Origin: JANRIZ01 sp033764445 | GTDB taxonomy: Bacteria > Verrucomicrobiota > Verrucomicrobiia > JAWXBN01 | Length of the DNA: 25,217 nucleotides | Reading direction: 5' to 3' | NCBI GenBank assembly: GCA_033764445.1 | Contig: JANRIZ010000046.1 | Coordinates: 1-25,217 of the forward strand | Part shown: piece by piece, positions 1 through 8,338 of the stretch | How the letters are laid out: every line of letters starts with the position of its first letter | Position numbering within the stretch: position 1 is the first letter of the stretch | Translations under genes and position numbers: made by a program | The notes under the pieces: generated by a model | Seen by the model: only the letters and a program-made list of their open reading frames with translations | The model's database searches: none | What the model was told of the DNA's origin: nothing

Positions 1-1
1 T

Positions 2-868
2 TCAACCGAAGCGTCCGGTGACGTAATCCTCGGTCTGTTTTTTGGCCGGGTTGGTGAATATCTTGTTGGTGACATCCACCTCGATGAGTTTGCCCAGATA
101 AAAGAAGGCTGTAAAGTCCGAGCAACGGGCGGCCTGCTGCATGTTGTGGGTGACGATCACGATGGTGTACTGTTTCTTCAGCTCCATGATCAGCTCCTCA
201 ACCTTGCCGGTGGCGATGGGGTCAAGGGCCGAACAGGGCTCGTCCATCAGAATGATATCCGGCTCGACGGCAATCGCCCGCGCAATGCACAGGCGCTGCT
301 GCTGACCGCCGGAAAGTCCCGTCGCGCTGTCATTGAGCCGGTCCTTGGCCTCCTCCCACAGGGCGGCCCCGCGCAAACTGCGCTCAACGGCCTCGTCAAG
401 AACGGACCGTTCGCTGATGCCGGCCACCCGCAGGCCGTAGGCAATATTTTCGTAGATGGACTTGGAGAAAGGATTGGATTTTTGAAACACCATCCCCACC
501 TTTTTGCGCAGCTCGATGACATCCATATTGCGGTCAAAAACGTCCTGTCCGTTGATCAGGACCGTCCCGGTGACCCGCACCCCGTCAATGAGGTCATTCA
601 TCCGGTTGAGGCAGCGCAGCAGGGTGCTCTTGCCGCAGCCGGAGGGCCCGATGAAGGCGGTGACCTGCCGGTCCGGAATCGACATGGAGACGTCGAAGAG
701 CGCCTGTTTGGTCTGGTTGTAGTAAAGATTCAGATTTTGAATGGAAATCTTCTCCTTGAAGGGAGTCTTGTTTTCAGCGAATTCCACGTCAATGGTCCTC
801 ATCTGGGCGGAAGTTTGATTTTCGTCCATACTCATTTCCTGATTTGAATTGTCGGTGATTGTTTCCAT
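2..868 (-). CDS. pstB: Phosphate ABC transporter ATP-binding protein PstB
   Basis: This is the ATPase that powers high-affinity phosphate import through PstC and PstA on the inner face of the cytoplasmic membrane. The sequence carries every ABC hallmark: Walker A (GPSGCGKST), a Q-loop in MVFQKSNPF, the signature LSGGQQQR, Walker B (IILMDEPCSALD) and the switch His in VTHNMQQA. The PstB-type text SIYENIAYG and RCLNRMNDLI separates it from other ABC ATPases. The frame is open up to 958, but that would overlap pstA. I chose the ATG at 868 because a GGAG lies 9 nt upstream, giving 288 aa. The ATG at 829 has an AGGA 7 nt upstream (275 aa) and is nearly as good. It is the last pst gene in the window; phoU and phoB/phoR are not visible and may lie to the left. 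Confidence 0.96.
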   Translation of the reverse strand: METITDNSNQEMSMDENQTSAQMRTIDVEFAENKTPFKEKISIQNLNLYYNQTKQALFDVSMSIPDRQVTAFIGPSGCGKSTLLRCLNRMNDLIDGVRVTGTVLINGQDVFDRNMDVIELRKKVGMVFQKSNPFSKSIYENIAYGLRVAGISERSVLDEAVERSLRGAALWEEAKDRLNDSATGLSGGQQQRLCIARAIAVEPDIILMDEPCSALDPIATGKVEELIMELKKQYTIVIVTHNMQQAARCSDFTAFFYLGKLIEVDVTNKIFTNPAKKQTEDYVTGRFG

Positions 869-893
869 AAACCAAGGCTCCATGTGACTGTGT

Positions 894-2600
894 TTAGGCG
901 AAAGCTCCCTGGATATACCGTTTCCGGATGCGGTCCCGCAGGTAGATGGCCGCAACATTGAGGGCCACGACGATGATGATCAGCAGCAGGGTCGTGGTGA
1001 AGACCATCGGACGCGCCGCCTCGACGTTGGGGCTTTGGAAGCCCACGTCATAGATGTGGAAGCCCAGATGCATGAATTTGCGGTCCAGATGCAGAAAGGG
1101 GAAATGCCCGTCAAAGGGAAGTTCCGGGGCGAGCTTGACGACCCCGGTGATCATCAGCGGAGCCACCTCACCGGCACCGCGGGCCATGGCCAGGATGACC
1201 CCCGTCAAAATCCCCGGCACAGAGGCCGGCAGCACCACGTTGCAGATGGTTTGAAATTTGGAGGCTCCCAGCGCCAGCGATCCTTCCCGGACACCCCGGG
1301 GCACGGCGGCGATGGATTCCTCCGTGGCCACGATGACCACGGGGACCGTCAGCAGGGCGAGAGTCAGGGACGCCCAGAGGATTCCGCCGGTACCCCAGAC
1401 GGGGGTGGGGGCCAGCTCCGGATAAAAGAGGCTGTCGATGCCCCCCCCGACAAAATACACAAAGAACCCGAGACCGAAGACCCCGAAGACGATGGAGGGC
1501 ACACCCGCCAGGTTGTTGATGGCGATGCGCACCGCCCGCACGAGCGGACCCTGTTTGGCATATTCACGCAGATAAAAGGCCGCCAGGACCCCAAAGGGAG
1601 TGACCACCAGACTCATGATGATGGTCATCATCACGGTACCGAAAATCGCCGGGAAGACCCCGCCCTCGGTGTTGGATTCACGGGGCTCATCAAAGACAAA
1701 CCCCCAAACGTGGCCGACATAAAACAGGCCCTTTTCAAGGAGGTTCATTTTGTTCGGGCGGTACGCATCGACGATGTTGATCAATTCCAGTGTCTTTTCC
1801 TGGCCTCCCGCCGTCCTGAAGACCGCCGTGAAACGGGAACCCTCGACGCGGAGTTGATCGGCCTTCTTTTTCAAACCGTCAAAGACCACGTTTTCCCGGG
1901 CGATGACCTCCTTGACCCGGGCGATGGCCGCCTCCCGCTCCTCGGGATTCTTGATGCGCCTTTTGATGCGTTTGATTTCGAGTTCCTGCTCCTTGATTTC
2001 GCGGTTGACGGCCCCGATATCCTCGCGCTCCAAATGATGCAGTTTCTTGCGGAGGGCCGTCGTCGTCTTCAGGGCCTCCTCCATCGTCTTCCAGGCGTCC
2101 GGGCCACGGGCCAGAACCTTGTCACCTTCGCTGACGGATTCCAGAAACCCATAGAAGTTGCCGTTTTCCATGCGCTCAACAGCCACGGCATCCTCGGGTG
2201 TCGAATAATTGCTGAGATTTTCGTCCCGGTACCAGGCAAAATCCTGTCCGAACAAATCCCGGTTGCCGATCTTAAACTGCGTCTGCTTGACAATGCGCAC
2301 GCCTTTGCCATCAGGCAAACCCTCGCGCAGTTCGTGGTGTTTCATGACCACACCCAGGATCTTTGTCCTGGTTGTCTCCTCCGTTCCCTGCCTGTATTCG
2401 GCCATCGTCAGGGTGGCGGGCCAGAAGTATCCCACCCCGTTGAGGACGATGATGAAGAGCAGCCCGGCAATGAGGACCAGCGAGAGGGCCAGTGTGGCCC
2501 CTGTCAGCCATATCCACTGTTCGCCCCGTCGGAAAAATGTCCCGAGGGGAACCGAGAGGTTTTTGCTGGTATGAATCTGTTGGTTTGGTGAGGAGGTCAT
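894..2600 (-). CDS. pstA: Phosphate ABC transporter permease PstA, long form
   Basis: This is one of the two inner-membrane permease subunits of the Pst phosphate importer. At 568 aa it is about twice the length of the classic PstA (near 300 aa). A first membrane helix (about residues 30-60) is followed by a soluble insertion that includes a charged coiled coil (about 170-255, e.g. LHHLERED and EIKRIKRRI). The usual permease domain fills residues 320-568. The EAA-type loop that docks on PstB is visible as EGSLALGASKFQT. The start at 2600 (MTSSPNQQ) lies 13 bp after the pstC stop. The frame is open further, but that would overlap pstC. There is no clear Shine-Dalgarno sequence, so translation may be coupled to pstC. 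Long PstA forms are known in other bacteria; the role of the insertion here is not evident. Confidence 0.93.
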   Translation of the reverse strand: MTSSPNQQIHTSKNLSVPLGTFFRRGEQWIWLTGATLALSLVLIAGLLFIIVLNGVGYFWPATLTMAEYRQGTEETTRTKILGVVMKHHELREGLPDGKGVRIVKQTQFKIGNRDLFGQDFAWYRDENLSNYSTPEDAVAVERMENGNFYGFLESVSEGDKVLARGPDAWKTMEEALKTTTALRKKLHHLEREDIGAVNREIKEQELEIKRIKRRIKNPEEREAAIARVKEVIARENVVFDGLKKKADQLRVEGSRFTAVFRTAGGQEKTLELINIVDAYRPNKMNLLEKGLFYVGHVWGFVFDEPRESNTEGGVFPAIFGTVMMTIIMSLVVTPFGVLAAFYLREYAKQGPLVRAVRIAINNLAGVPSIVFGVFGLGFFVYFVGGGIDSLFYPELAPTPVWGTGGILWASLTLALLTVPVVIVATEESIAAVPRGVREGSLALGASKFQTICNVVLPASVPGILTGVILAMARGAGEVAPLMITGVVKLAPELPFDGHFPFLHLDRKFMHLGFHIYDVGFQSPNVEAARPMVFTTTLLLIIIVVALNVAAIYLRDRIRKRYIQGAFA

Positions 2601-2613
2601 GGTCGTGGTCGGG

Positions 2614-4965
2614 TTAGACAGCCTTGTATTTTTCGCGCAGATGCTGGCGGATGATTTCCGCCACCGTATTGACCACAAAGGTCAGGACAAACAGCAGCAG
2701 CGCGGCGAGGAACAAAATGCGGTAATGGGTGCCGTCGACGGGGGCCTCGGGGATTTCGACGGCGATGTTGGCCGAAAGGGTCCGCATCCCGTTGAGGGGG
2801 TTGAAACTCATGATGGGCGTATTGCCCGTGGCCATGAGCACAATCATCGTCTCACCCACGGCGCGTCCGAAACCGATCATGATCGCCGAAAACACTCCGG
2901 GGCTGGCGGTGGGGGCGATCACGCGCCAGGCCGTCTGCCACTTGCTCGCACCCAGTGCGTAGGAGGCGGAGACAAAGTTTTTCGGGACGTTTGAAAACGC
3001 ATCCTCGGAGATCGTAAAGATGATGGGAATGACCGCAAAACCCATGGCCAGGCCGATGACAATCGAATTGCGCTGTTCGAACTGCGTGCCCGTGACCGTG
3101 AAAATCCACTGGCGGAAGTCCCCGCCAAAAAACAGGCTGTCAAAAACCGGGCCCAGCGAGAAACAGACCAGCATGCACGTGATGACCAGCGGCAGGAGGA
3201 GAAAAATCTCATACCCCGTCGGGACAATTTCCTTCCACCTCCTCGGGGAATAATTCCAGATGATCGCCGACAAGACAATGGCCACGGGCAGGCTGATGAT
3301 GACCGCCGCCAGCCCCACCAGCTTGTCTTCCAGGACCGGTGCGAGCCACAGTCCCGCCAGAAAGCCGATGACCACACTGGGGAGGGCGGCCATGATTTCA
3401 ATGGCCGGCTTGACATAGGTCCGCACCTCGTAGGGCATGAACTGGGAGGTGTACAGGGCGGCCATCACCGCAATGGGAATGGCAAACAGAAGACCGTAGA
3501 AGGCCCCCTTGAGGGTACCCACCGTCAGGGGCACAAGGCTGTATTTTGGCTCAAAATCATCCGATCCCGAGGACGATTGCCAGTTGTAGTCCGGCTCATC
3601 GTATCCCTCGTACCAGGCCTTTCCGAAAAGACTCTGAAGGGAGATCTCGGGATGGGGGTTGTGGACGGTGCGGTACTCCACCTTCCCCTCGGCGGTCACG
3701 GCAAGCACCCCCGTCTGTTTGGGGGCGTACGCCAGATCGATGACCGCACCTGGAATCTCATAGGCCAGCAACGTTTTGGCGGTGGTGCTGTAGTTGAGAT
3801 TGATGGCCCCCTCCACGCTTCCGACCAGGAATGTCTTGTTCCGGGCCGAGGGTTGGATGAGCGTGATTCCGCCCCGCAGCCGTTTGAAGTAGTGCACGGG
3901 CTTGACCTTTTTGAGGACATCGGTTTTTTGTTCCCGGGCCCCAAGCCAGCCCTCGACTGTCCCGTCCGAAAATCCCATCAGCAGTGTCAGGTCCCCGATG
4001 AGCATCTCCATGGCCACCGGTTTGCGCCCGGGCTGCGCCTGTTTGTTGGCCGGATTGTTGAAATCCCGGTAGACGGCAAAGGGTTTTTCCGTGCTGTCCT
4101 CCAGATACCACTGATAAAGGACTCCGGCGTCGGTGATGACAAAAAAACGGTTGGATTCGCGGTCACTGACCACCAGTTCGGGCCGCCCTTCAAATTCCGC
4201 ACTCACCGGGAAAACTTTCGCCTTTCCCTCGTCCATTCCCGGAATGCCCTCCTCCTCCTGCCCGGCCGCCGCCTGGGCCTCGATGTTTTCAGAGCCGATC
4301 TCGAGATTTTCAATGTTCAGATTTCCGGCATAGACCCTGCCCTCCGCGGTGACCAATCCGAAGGACGCCAGCCCCTTGTTGTCGACCCGTCCGAAAATCC
4401 GTCTGATTTCTCCCTTGTATTCCGGAACAGCCACAAGGGCAATTTCCTTGAGTTTGGCTGTGACCACCCGTTTGAATTCCTCATCATACGTGACGTTGAA
4501 CTGCACCTGCTCGATCAATACCCGGCCATCGGAGGTGCCGATGAAAAGGTAATCGCCGATGGGGGTCCGGTAGCTGGAAACAATTTTTGCCTCCCCCAGC
4601 GCCTTGATGGGAAAGGTCCCGGTCTGGCTCCAGTCGGCCAGGCTGTAAATCTCAACCGAACCGGTCTGGGCGTTGAGAAAGTAGGCGGACTGTTCAAATT
4701 CATCAATGCCCGTCTCACGGATGGCTGTGGCGGGGGTTTGGGCGGGAACCCCCTTGACAAACTGGGACTTGGAACTGGCCGGCAAAAACAGTGGAACAAT
4801 TTCCTTGGTGATAAAGAAAAAAATCAACGCCACCACCACGATCACCAGCAATCCTCCTCCCCGGATCAGGTAGTCCGCAAACTTGTCAATCATTTTGACC
4901 CTCCGTGTGACGGCCGGATCGAGTTTGATCTTTTTAACAATGGGTTGGTCGGCAACGATGCTCAT
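2614..4965 (-). CDS. pstC: Phosphate ABC transporter permease PstC, long form with soluble N-terminal insertion
   Basis: This is the second permease subunit of the Pst importer. At 783 aa it is more than twice the length of classic PstC. It has a single N-terminal helix (about 36-60), then roughly 370 residues of soluble sequence rich in short beta-like repeats (for example YLFIGTSDGRVLI and LLMGFSDGTVEGW), which looks like a WD/PQQ-type propeller. The permease helices follow from about residue 485. The EAA loop is ASYALGASKWQTAW. A C-terminal segment with VGETMIVLMATGN is typical of PstC. The start at 4965 (MSIVADQP) is the first Met. No strong ribosome-binding site precedes it. It lies downstream of a terminator-like hairpin that separates it from pstS. 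The propeller assignment is inference from repeat-like text only. Confidence 0.93.
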   Translation of the reverse strand: MSIVADQPIVKKIKLDPAVTRRVKMIDKFADYLIRGGGLLVIVVVALIFFFITKEIVPLFLPASSKSQFVKGVPAQTPATAIRETGIDEFEQSAYFLNAQTGSVEIYSLADWSQTGTFPIKALGEAKIVSSYRTPIGDYLFIGTSDGRVLIEQVQFNVTYDEEFKRVVTAKLKEIALVAVPEYKGEIRRIFGRVDNKGLASFGLVTAEGRVYAGNLNIENLEIGSENIEAQAAAGQEEEGIPGMDEGKAKVFPVSAEFEGRPELVVSDRESNRFFVITDAGVLYQWYLEDSTEKPFAVYRDFNNPANKQAQPGRKPVAMEMLIGDLTLLMGFSDGTVEGWLGAREQKTDVLKKVKPVHYFKRLRGGITLIQPSARNKTFLVGSVEGAINLNYSTTAKTLLAYEIPGAVIDLAYAPKQTGVLAVTAEGKVEYRTVHNPHPEISLQSLFGKAWYEGYDEPDYNWQSSSGSDDFEPKYSLVPLTVGTLKGAFYGLLFAIPIAVMAALYTSQFMPYEVRTYVKPAIEIMAALPSVVIGFLAGLWLAPVLEDKLVGLAAVIISLPVAIVLSAIIWNYSPRRWKEIVPTGYEIFLLLPLVITCMLVCFSLGPVFDSLFFGGDFRQWIFTVTGTQFEQRNSIVIGLAMGFAVIPIIFTISEDAFSNVPKNFVSASYALGASKWQTAWRVIAPTASPGVFSAIMIGFGRAVGETMIVLMATGNTPIMSFNPLNGMRTLSANIAVEIPEAPVDGTHYRILFLAALLLFVLTFVVNTVAEIIRQHLREKYKAV

Positions 4966-5064
4966 GGGAATTTTTCAAGTTGGATGTGGACAGAATTGGG
5001 CCTGTCTGCGGTTTTTTTGACCGTACGGGCCCGTTTCTGGCCGCCTCAGGGGGGGTTGGGGCGT

Positions 5065-5105
5065 AAAAAAGGGGCTCTACCAATTTTTGAGTTTGATAGA
5101 GCCCC
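5065..5105 (-). terminator. Intrinsic terminator or attenuator between pstS and pstC
   Basis: On the minus strand a 9-bp GC-rich stem (GGGGCTCTA with TAGAGCCCC, 5097-5105 and 5071-5079), extendable into the AT-rich 17-nt loop, is followed directly by six U residues (5070-5065). It stands 30 bp after the pstS stop and about 100 bp before pstC. As a partial terminator it would let the binding protein be made in excess over the membrane subunits. Confidence 0.8.
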
Positions 5106-5134
5106 AAACCTAACCGATCACTATCAGGCTGAAA

Positions 5135-6103
5135 TTATTTGCAGCCGCTGGTTTCCAGGAATTGCTTTTCCATCTTCGCTGTCAGAGGGAAGTAACCGTC
5201 CTTGACAACAACCTCCTGGCCCTGCTTGGAGAGCATGAAACGCACAAACTCCTTGGTCAGGGGCTCCACACCGGAGGGAGGGGCGTTGATGTAAACGTAC
5301 AGGAACCGGGCGATGGGGTACTTGAATTTGGTCACGGATTCCTGTGTCAGCGGCACGGCCTCACCTTTGTCGGCGATGGGAACGACCTTGACTCCCGAGG
5401 TCTTGTAGCCGATGCCGGAGTAGCCGACGCCGCCCAATTCCTTTTCAACACCCTGAACCACCGAGGCGGAACCGGGCTGCTCCTTGACGGAGCTCGAGTA
5501 ATCCCCGTTTTTGAGGGCCACTTCCTTGAAGAACCCATAGGTGCCCGAGGCACTGTTACGGCCATAGAGGCTGATGGGGCGGTTGGACCATTCCCCTTCG
5601 AGACCGGCCTGACCCCAGGTGGTGATGGGCTGGCCACCGCGGCGGCGGGTGCTCGAGAAGATGGAGTCAACCTGTTGGAGTGTCAGGGACTTGACGGGGT
5701 TGTCCTTGTTGACGTACACGGCCAGACCGTCGATGGCCACACCGATCAGACGGGGCTTGTAGCCAAAGGCCTTTTCAAATTCGTCAATTTCCTCGCTCTT
5801 CATCTTGCGGCTCATGGGCCCAAGCTGGGCTGTGCCCTTGATCAGGGCCGGGGGGGCCGTCGAGGAACCTTTTCCTTCGATTTCAACGGTCACGTTCGGA
5901 TAGTACTTCTTGAAGCCTTCGGCCCAAAGGGTCATCAGGTTGTTCAGGGTGTCGGATCCGATCGAGTTGAGTTTGCCGGAAATGCCCGACTGCGTCTTGT
6001 AGTCGGAAAGACCGGAGGAGAGGGAAATCTGGGCGCTGGCGCCGGTCGAAAGACCGACAATCACTGCCGCCATCAGACAGAGGGATTTGAGAGTTTTATT
6101 CAT
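5135..6103 (-). CDS. pstS: Periplasmic phosphate-binding protein PstS
   Basis: This is the secreted binding protein that captures phosphate and delivers it to PstC/PstA. The N-terminus has a clear Sec signal peptide ending in GASAQ (about residues 1-24). The mature part shows the PstS-type ligand loops: a GSDT loop near the start, GKGSSTAPPAL followed by QLGPMSRKM, and RNSASGTYGFF. It is 322 aa from the ATG at 6103, which has AGGAAAA at suitable spacing. The frame is open to 6208 but the upstream part has no signal peptide character. It lies directly downstream of the porin, with a strong GC hairpin between them. I see no Pho box of its own, so it is probably transcribed from the porin promoter. 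Confidence 0.95.
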   Translation of the reverse strand: MNKTLKSLCLMAAVIVGLSTGASAQISLSSGLSDYKTQSGISGKLNSIGSDTLNNLMTLWAEGFKKYYPNVTVEIEGKGSSTAPPALIKGTAQLGPMSRKMKSEEIDEFEKAFGYKPRLIGVAIDGLAVYVNKDNPVKSLTLQQVDSIFSSTRRRGGQPITTWGQAGLEGEWSNRPISLYGRNSASGTYGFFKEVALKNGDYSSSVKEQPGSASVVQGVEKELGGVGYSGIGYKTSGVKVVPIADKGEAVPLTQESVTKFKYPIARFLYVYINAPPSGVEPLTKEFVRFMLSKQGQEVVVKDGYFPLTAKMEKQFLETSGCK

Positions 6104-6174
6104 GAGAATTTTCCTGTTTAGAAACGTTGTGTGTGAGAGTTTGCAGAAAGGAGTCTGATAAGGTTTTTGGTGTC

Positions 6175-6205
6175 GCGGGGCCCCGATATCTGACCGGGGC
6201 CCCGC
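6175..6205 (-). other. Perfect 11-bp GC hairpin between porin and pstS
   Basis: The arms 6175-6185 and 6195-6205 are perfect inverted copies (GCGGGGCCCCG and CGGGGCCCCGC) around a 9-nt loop. On the minus strand the hairpin is followed by an A-rich run, not U residues, so it is not a classic intrinsic terminator. It may pause polymerase or protect the 3' end of the processed porin mRNA. Confidence 0.6.
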
Positions 6206-6223
6206 CAATCCACCAGGGAAGAA

Positions 6224-7600
6224 TTAGAACTTCACGTTGATGTCAAGCTGGGCGCGGCCGGTTTCCGTGCCGGTGGCCATCTGACCCGAGACGTTGGTCA
6301 CGTCAAACCAGGTGAAGTTGAGGGTGGCGAAGTCGGTGAAGGCATAACCAGCCTTGACCACATAACCCTGCCGGTTGACCGATCCGTTCGAGAAATCGGA
6401 ATCCGTGAAGGCATCAAACACCGAGTTGCGCTCGATGAAGTTCCAGTAGGCACCCACTTCGTAGTCGCCCTTTTTCTTGAGCTCGCCGAACATGGCACCC
6501 GCCTGAACGGCGTAGTTGGCCTTTCCAGCCGCCCAGTTGTACACGTGTTCCGTCCACAGCGTGAGGGGGAGTTTGTCATCCCAGGGCAGGTTGTGGAAAC
6601 GGTAGTCGGCATAACCGGTCAGGTAGTTGAGCGAACGGGTATTGTTGAAGGTGTTCTGTCCACCCGAAACGAAACGTCCGTTGGCCTGAATGGTGTCGGC
6701 CTGGCCCTGGTTGATGCCGGTGGCGCGGATGTTGGTCAGGTCACCATTGCGGGATTGATTCAGCCAGTAGTACTGGGTCAAAGCAATCGTGAAGGTGTCC
6801 TTGTTATCCAGCTTGGTCTTGAGGCCGAGCTGATAGGTCGTGAACCAGGCATCGTTGTTTTCGCCGTTGGGAGCCACAAAGGGCGCGCCCAGGTTGTCCT
6901 GCAGCAGGAACAGACCCGAGGTGAAGAAGGGGGTCAGCTCAGCGCCATCATATTCCCACTTCTTGTTGAAGGTGGCATACGCACCGTTGGGGTTGATGTC
7001 GCTGTCCCAGGTCAGGTTGGACTTCACGAGGGGGTTGTCAACGATACCGCCGCCGAATTCAATTTTATCAAGCCACAGGTCTTCACCCTTGAAGTACTTG
7101 ACGAAGTCGATCGAGGCAAAGGCCTTGTCGAGATAGATGTTGGCCGAACCAAACCCGTTACCGAGGGTCCAGTTGGTGGAACGCTGGTCGGCATCCGTAC
7201 CGCCACGGTCGCCAGTGGCGATGCGAACTCCGGCTTTCATCCCTTCCTTGAGGTCATAATCGGCACCCACGCGGACGCGGATACGGGCACGCCAGTTGTT
7301 GGCGGGAGTCGTGTTGCTCGAGCTGTTGGCCGCAGTGGTTTCCTGCCATTCATAACGGCCACGGAAATCCCCGTAGAGGCGGAGCTTGGAGACACCCTTG
7401 TTGATGTCGAGCTTCCCACCACCGGTGCTCTTGTATTCGTCAAAGGTTTCTTTCTTGATGTCTTCGGCCTCCTGATAGGTCAGGACACCTTTTTTGACAA
7501 GGGCTTCAACGAGCGCTTCATTCTGGAACTGGGCGTGGGCCAGTCCGGGCAGAAGGATCGCGGCGCCGCAGGCCAGCAGATACTTGCTGAAATGTTTCAT
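6224..7600 (-). CDS. Outer-membrane porin, phosphate-regulated (putative porin, Porin_5/OprO-P-like)
   Basis: This is a 458-aa outer-membrane beta-barrel protein that probably admits phosphate or other anions to the periplasm. A signal peptide ends in LAHAQ (about residue 23). A short helical segment, EALVKKGVLTYQEAEDIKKE, follows, as in the verrucomicrobial and proteobacterial putative-porin family. The rest is alternating amphipathic, aromatic-rich strands with aromatic belts such as QYYWLNQ. The final residue is Phe (DINVKF), the signature recognised by the BAM machinery. The ATG at 7600 has GAGGA 8 nt upstream. Its position at the head of a pst cluster and behind a Pho box points to a phosphate-starvation porin. 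Substrate selectivity cannot be read from the sequence. Confidence 0.9.
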   Translation of the reverse strand: MKHFSKYLLACGAAILLPGLAHAQFQNEALVEALVKKGVLTYQEAEDIKKETFDEYKSTGGGKLDINKGVSKLRLYGDFRGRYEWQETTAANSSSNTTPANNWRARIRVRVGADYDLKEGMKAGVRIATGDRGGTDADQRSTNWTLGNGFGSANIYLDKAFASIDFVKYFKGEDLWLDKIEFGGGIVDNPLVKSNLTWDSDINPNGAYATFNKKWEYDGAELTPFFTSGLFLLQDNLGAPFVAPNGENNDAWFTTYQLGLKTKLDNKDTFTIALTQYYWLNQSRNGDLTNIRATGINQGQADTIQANGRFVSGGQNTFNNTRSLNYLTGYADYRFHNLPWDDKLPLTLWTEHVYNWAAGKANYAVQAGAMFGELKKKGDYEVGAYWNFIERNSVFDAFTDSDFSNGSVNRQGYVVKAGYAFTDFATLNFTWFDVTNVSGQMATGTETGRAQLDINVKF

Positions 7601-7668
7601 TGTTTGTTCCTCTTTTTCAGTGATTAGGTTTTGGTTTTGTTTGTATCAGGAAACCGTTTTCTGGTCTC

Positions 7669-7674
7669 AAAATA
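7669..7674 (-). promoter_or_regulatory. Candidate -10 element of the porin-pst promoter
   Basis: On the minus strand TATTTT lies 23 bp downstream of the last Pho repeat. A second candidate, TAGCTT at 7687-7682, lies 10 bp downstream of it, the spacing usual for PhoB-activated promoters, but is a weaker match to TATAAT. I cannot decide between them from sequence. Confidence 0.35.
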
Positions 7675-7697
7675 CCCCCGCAAGCTAGGAGGCCATT

Positions 7698-7737
7698 GTG
7701 ACAGACAAAGTGCGGAATTGTTACAAATGTGTTACAA
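7698..7737 (-). promoter_or_regulatory. Pho box-like PhoB binding site upstream of the porin-pst operon
   Basis: On the minus strand TTGTAAC, spacer ACAT and TTGTAAC occupy 7737-7720, two identical 7-mers with a 4-bp spacer and therefore an 11-bp period. A third 7-mer, CTGTCAC, lies at 7704-7698, exactly 33 bp (three periods) from the first. It matches six of seven positions of the enterobacterial CTGTCAT half-repeat. The known Pho box is exactly this 7+4+7 layout, bound head to tail by PhoB. The location upstream of the porin start at 7600 fits activation in low phosphate. Confidence 0.8.
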
Positions 7738-7769
7738 TGAACGCATTTTTTGAGTCGCCACTCCGGCTC

Positions 7770-7840
7770 CTATTTTGGGTGACTGATACAAAACCGGGAC
7801 ATGGCACCACTTTCAAGCTCATTTTGCCAGCTCCCAGGGG
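7770..7840 (+). pseudogene. Remnant of a histidine-kinase C-terminus
   Basis: The plus-strand frame through 7779 reads VTDTKPGHGTTFKLILPAP, which is the usual end of a sensor-kinase ATPase domain (S.PG.GTTF.L.LPA). The preceding sequence in this frame has no G1 or G2 ATP-lid motifs, and the frame runs on into unrelated sequence, so only about 20-25 codons survive. It lies in the 296-bp gap between the porin and the next gene, beside the Pho box. I infer that a sensor-kinase gene once ended here. The family match is from the motif alone. Confidence 0.45.
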
Positions 7841-7896
7841 CTCTCAACGCCCTTTCCCCCTATTTGCCAATGGAGTAGAACCGGTTTCCCTCCGGC

Positions 7897-8295
7897 TCAA
7901 ATCAGCCCCTGCGCCTCCAACTCATCCAGTCGCCGCTCATTGGTGTCTGCCACCACTTCCATGACCCCGGGCAGTATCACCAAAAGGGACAGACACTGGG
8001 CGGGTTCATCTCCGATGCCTGCAAACCCGGTCGTTTCAATCACCCGTCCTCCCGGGCTCAAATAGGCCCATGAAAAATCGTCTCCATGGCAGATTCGAAA
8101 GGCCATGTGGTCCTCCCAGTCCACATCCTTCTCCCCCTTCACCTCGCGCGTGGCCGTCTCACTGGTCCGCAATGCCTGCTCCACCCGGGCAAAGGTCTCC
8201 AACCAAAGTCCGACAAAAGCCTCGATCATCGGACGGGTCATGGGCTCCTCAAACACGGCCACATACCCGCGCCGCTCAAAGTTGCTGGCATTCAT
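7897..8295 (-). CDS. Hypothetical protein, 132 aa
   Basis: I do not recognise this protein. It is a soluble, acidic 132-aa product with no signal peptide or membrane helix. It includes the Trp/Asp-rich stretch DVDWEDHMAFRICHGDDFSWAYL and an acidic C-terminus (RRLDELEAQGLI). The amino-acid composition is that of a real protein, and the competing plus-strand frames here are Pro/Arg-rich shadows. The start at 8295 (MNASNFERRG) has no evident Shine-Dalgarno sequence. It lies 43 bp downstream of the RRM gene on the same strand and could share its transcript. Confidence 0.6.
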   Translation of the reverse strand: MNASNFERRGYVAVFEEPMTRPMIEAFVGLWLETFARVEQALRTSETATREVKGEKDVDWEDHMAFRICHGDDFSWAYLSPGGRVIETTGFAGIGDEPAQCLSLLVILPGVMEVVADTNERRLDELEAQGLI

Positions 8296-8338
8296 ATGGG
8301 CCCAGCATTCACGGACTCAACAGAAATTTCAACCCGAT

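Noticed and set aside
1035..2591. A 518-codon plus-strand open frame opposite pstA
   Set aside because: It is an Asp/Gly/His-rich antisense shadow of the well-supported pstA and resembles no protein family.
5013..5034. T7 run and ACGGGCCCGT palindrome downstream of the pstS terminator
   Set aside because: The T-run is on the plus strand where no gene ends, and the palindrome lacks a matching context.
7698..7964. An 88-codon plus-strand gene covering the Pho box
   Set aside because: Its first part is regulatory DNA and only about 20 codons look protein-like, so it is treated as a kinase remnant.
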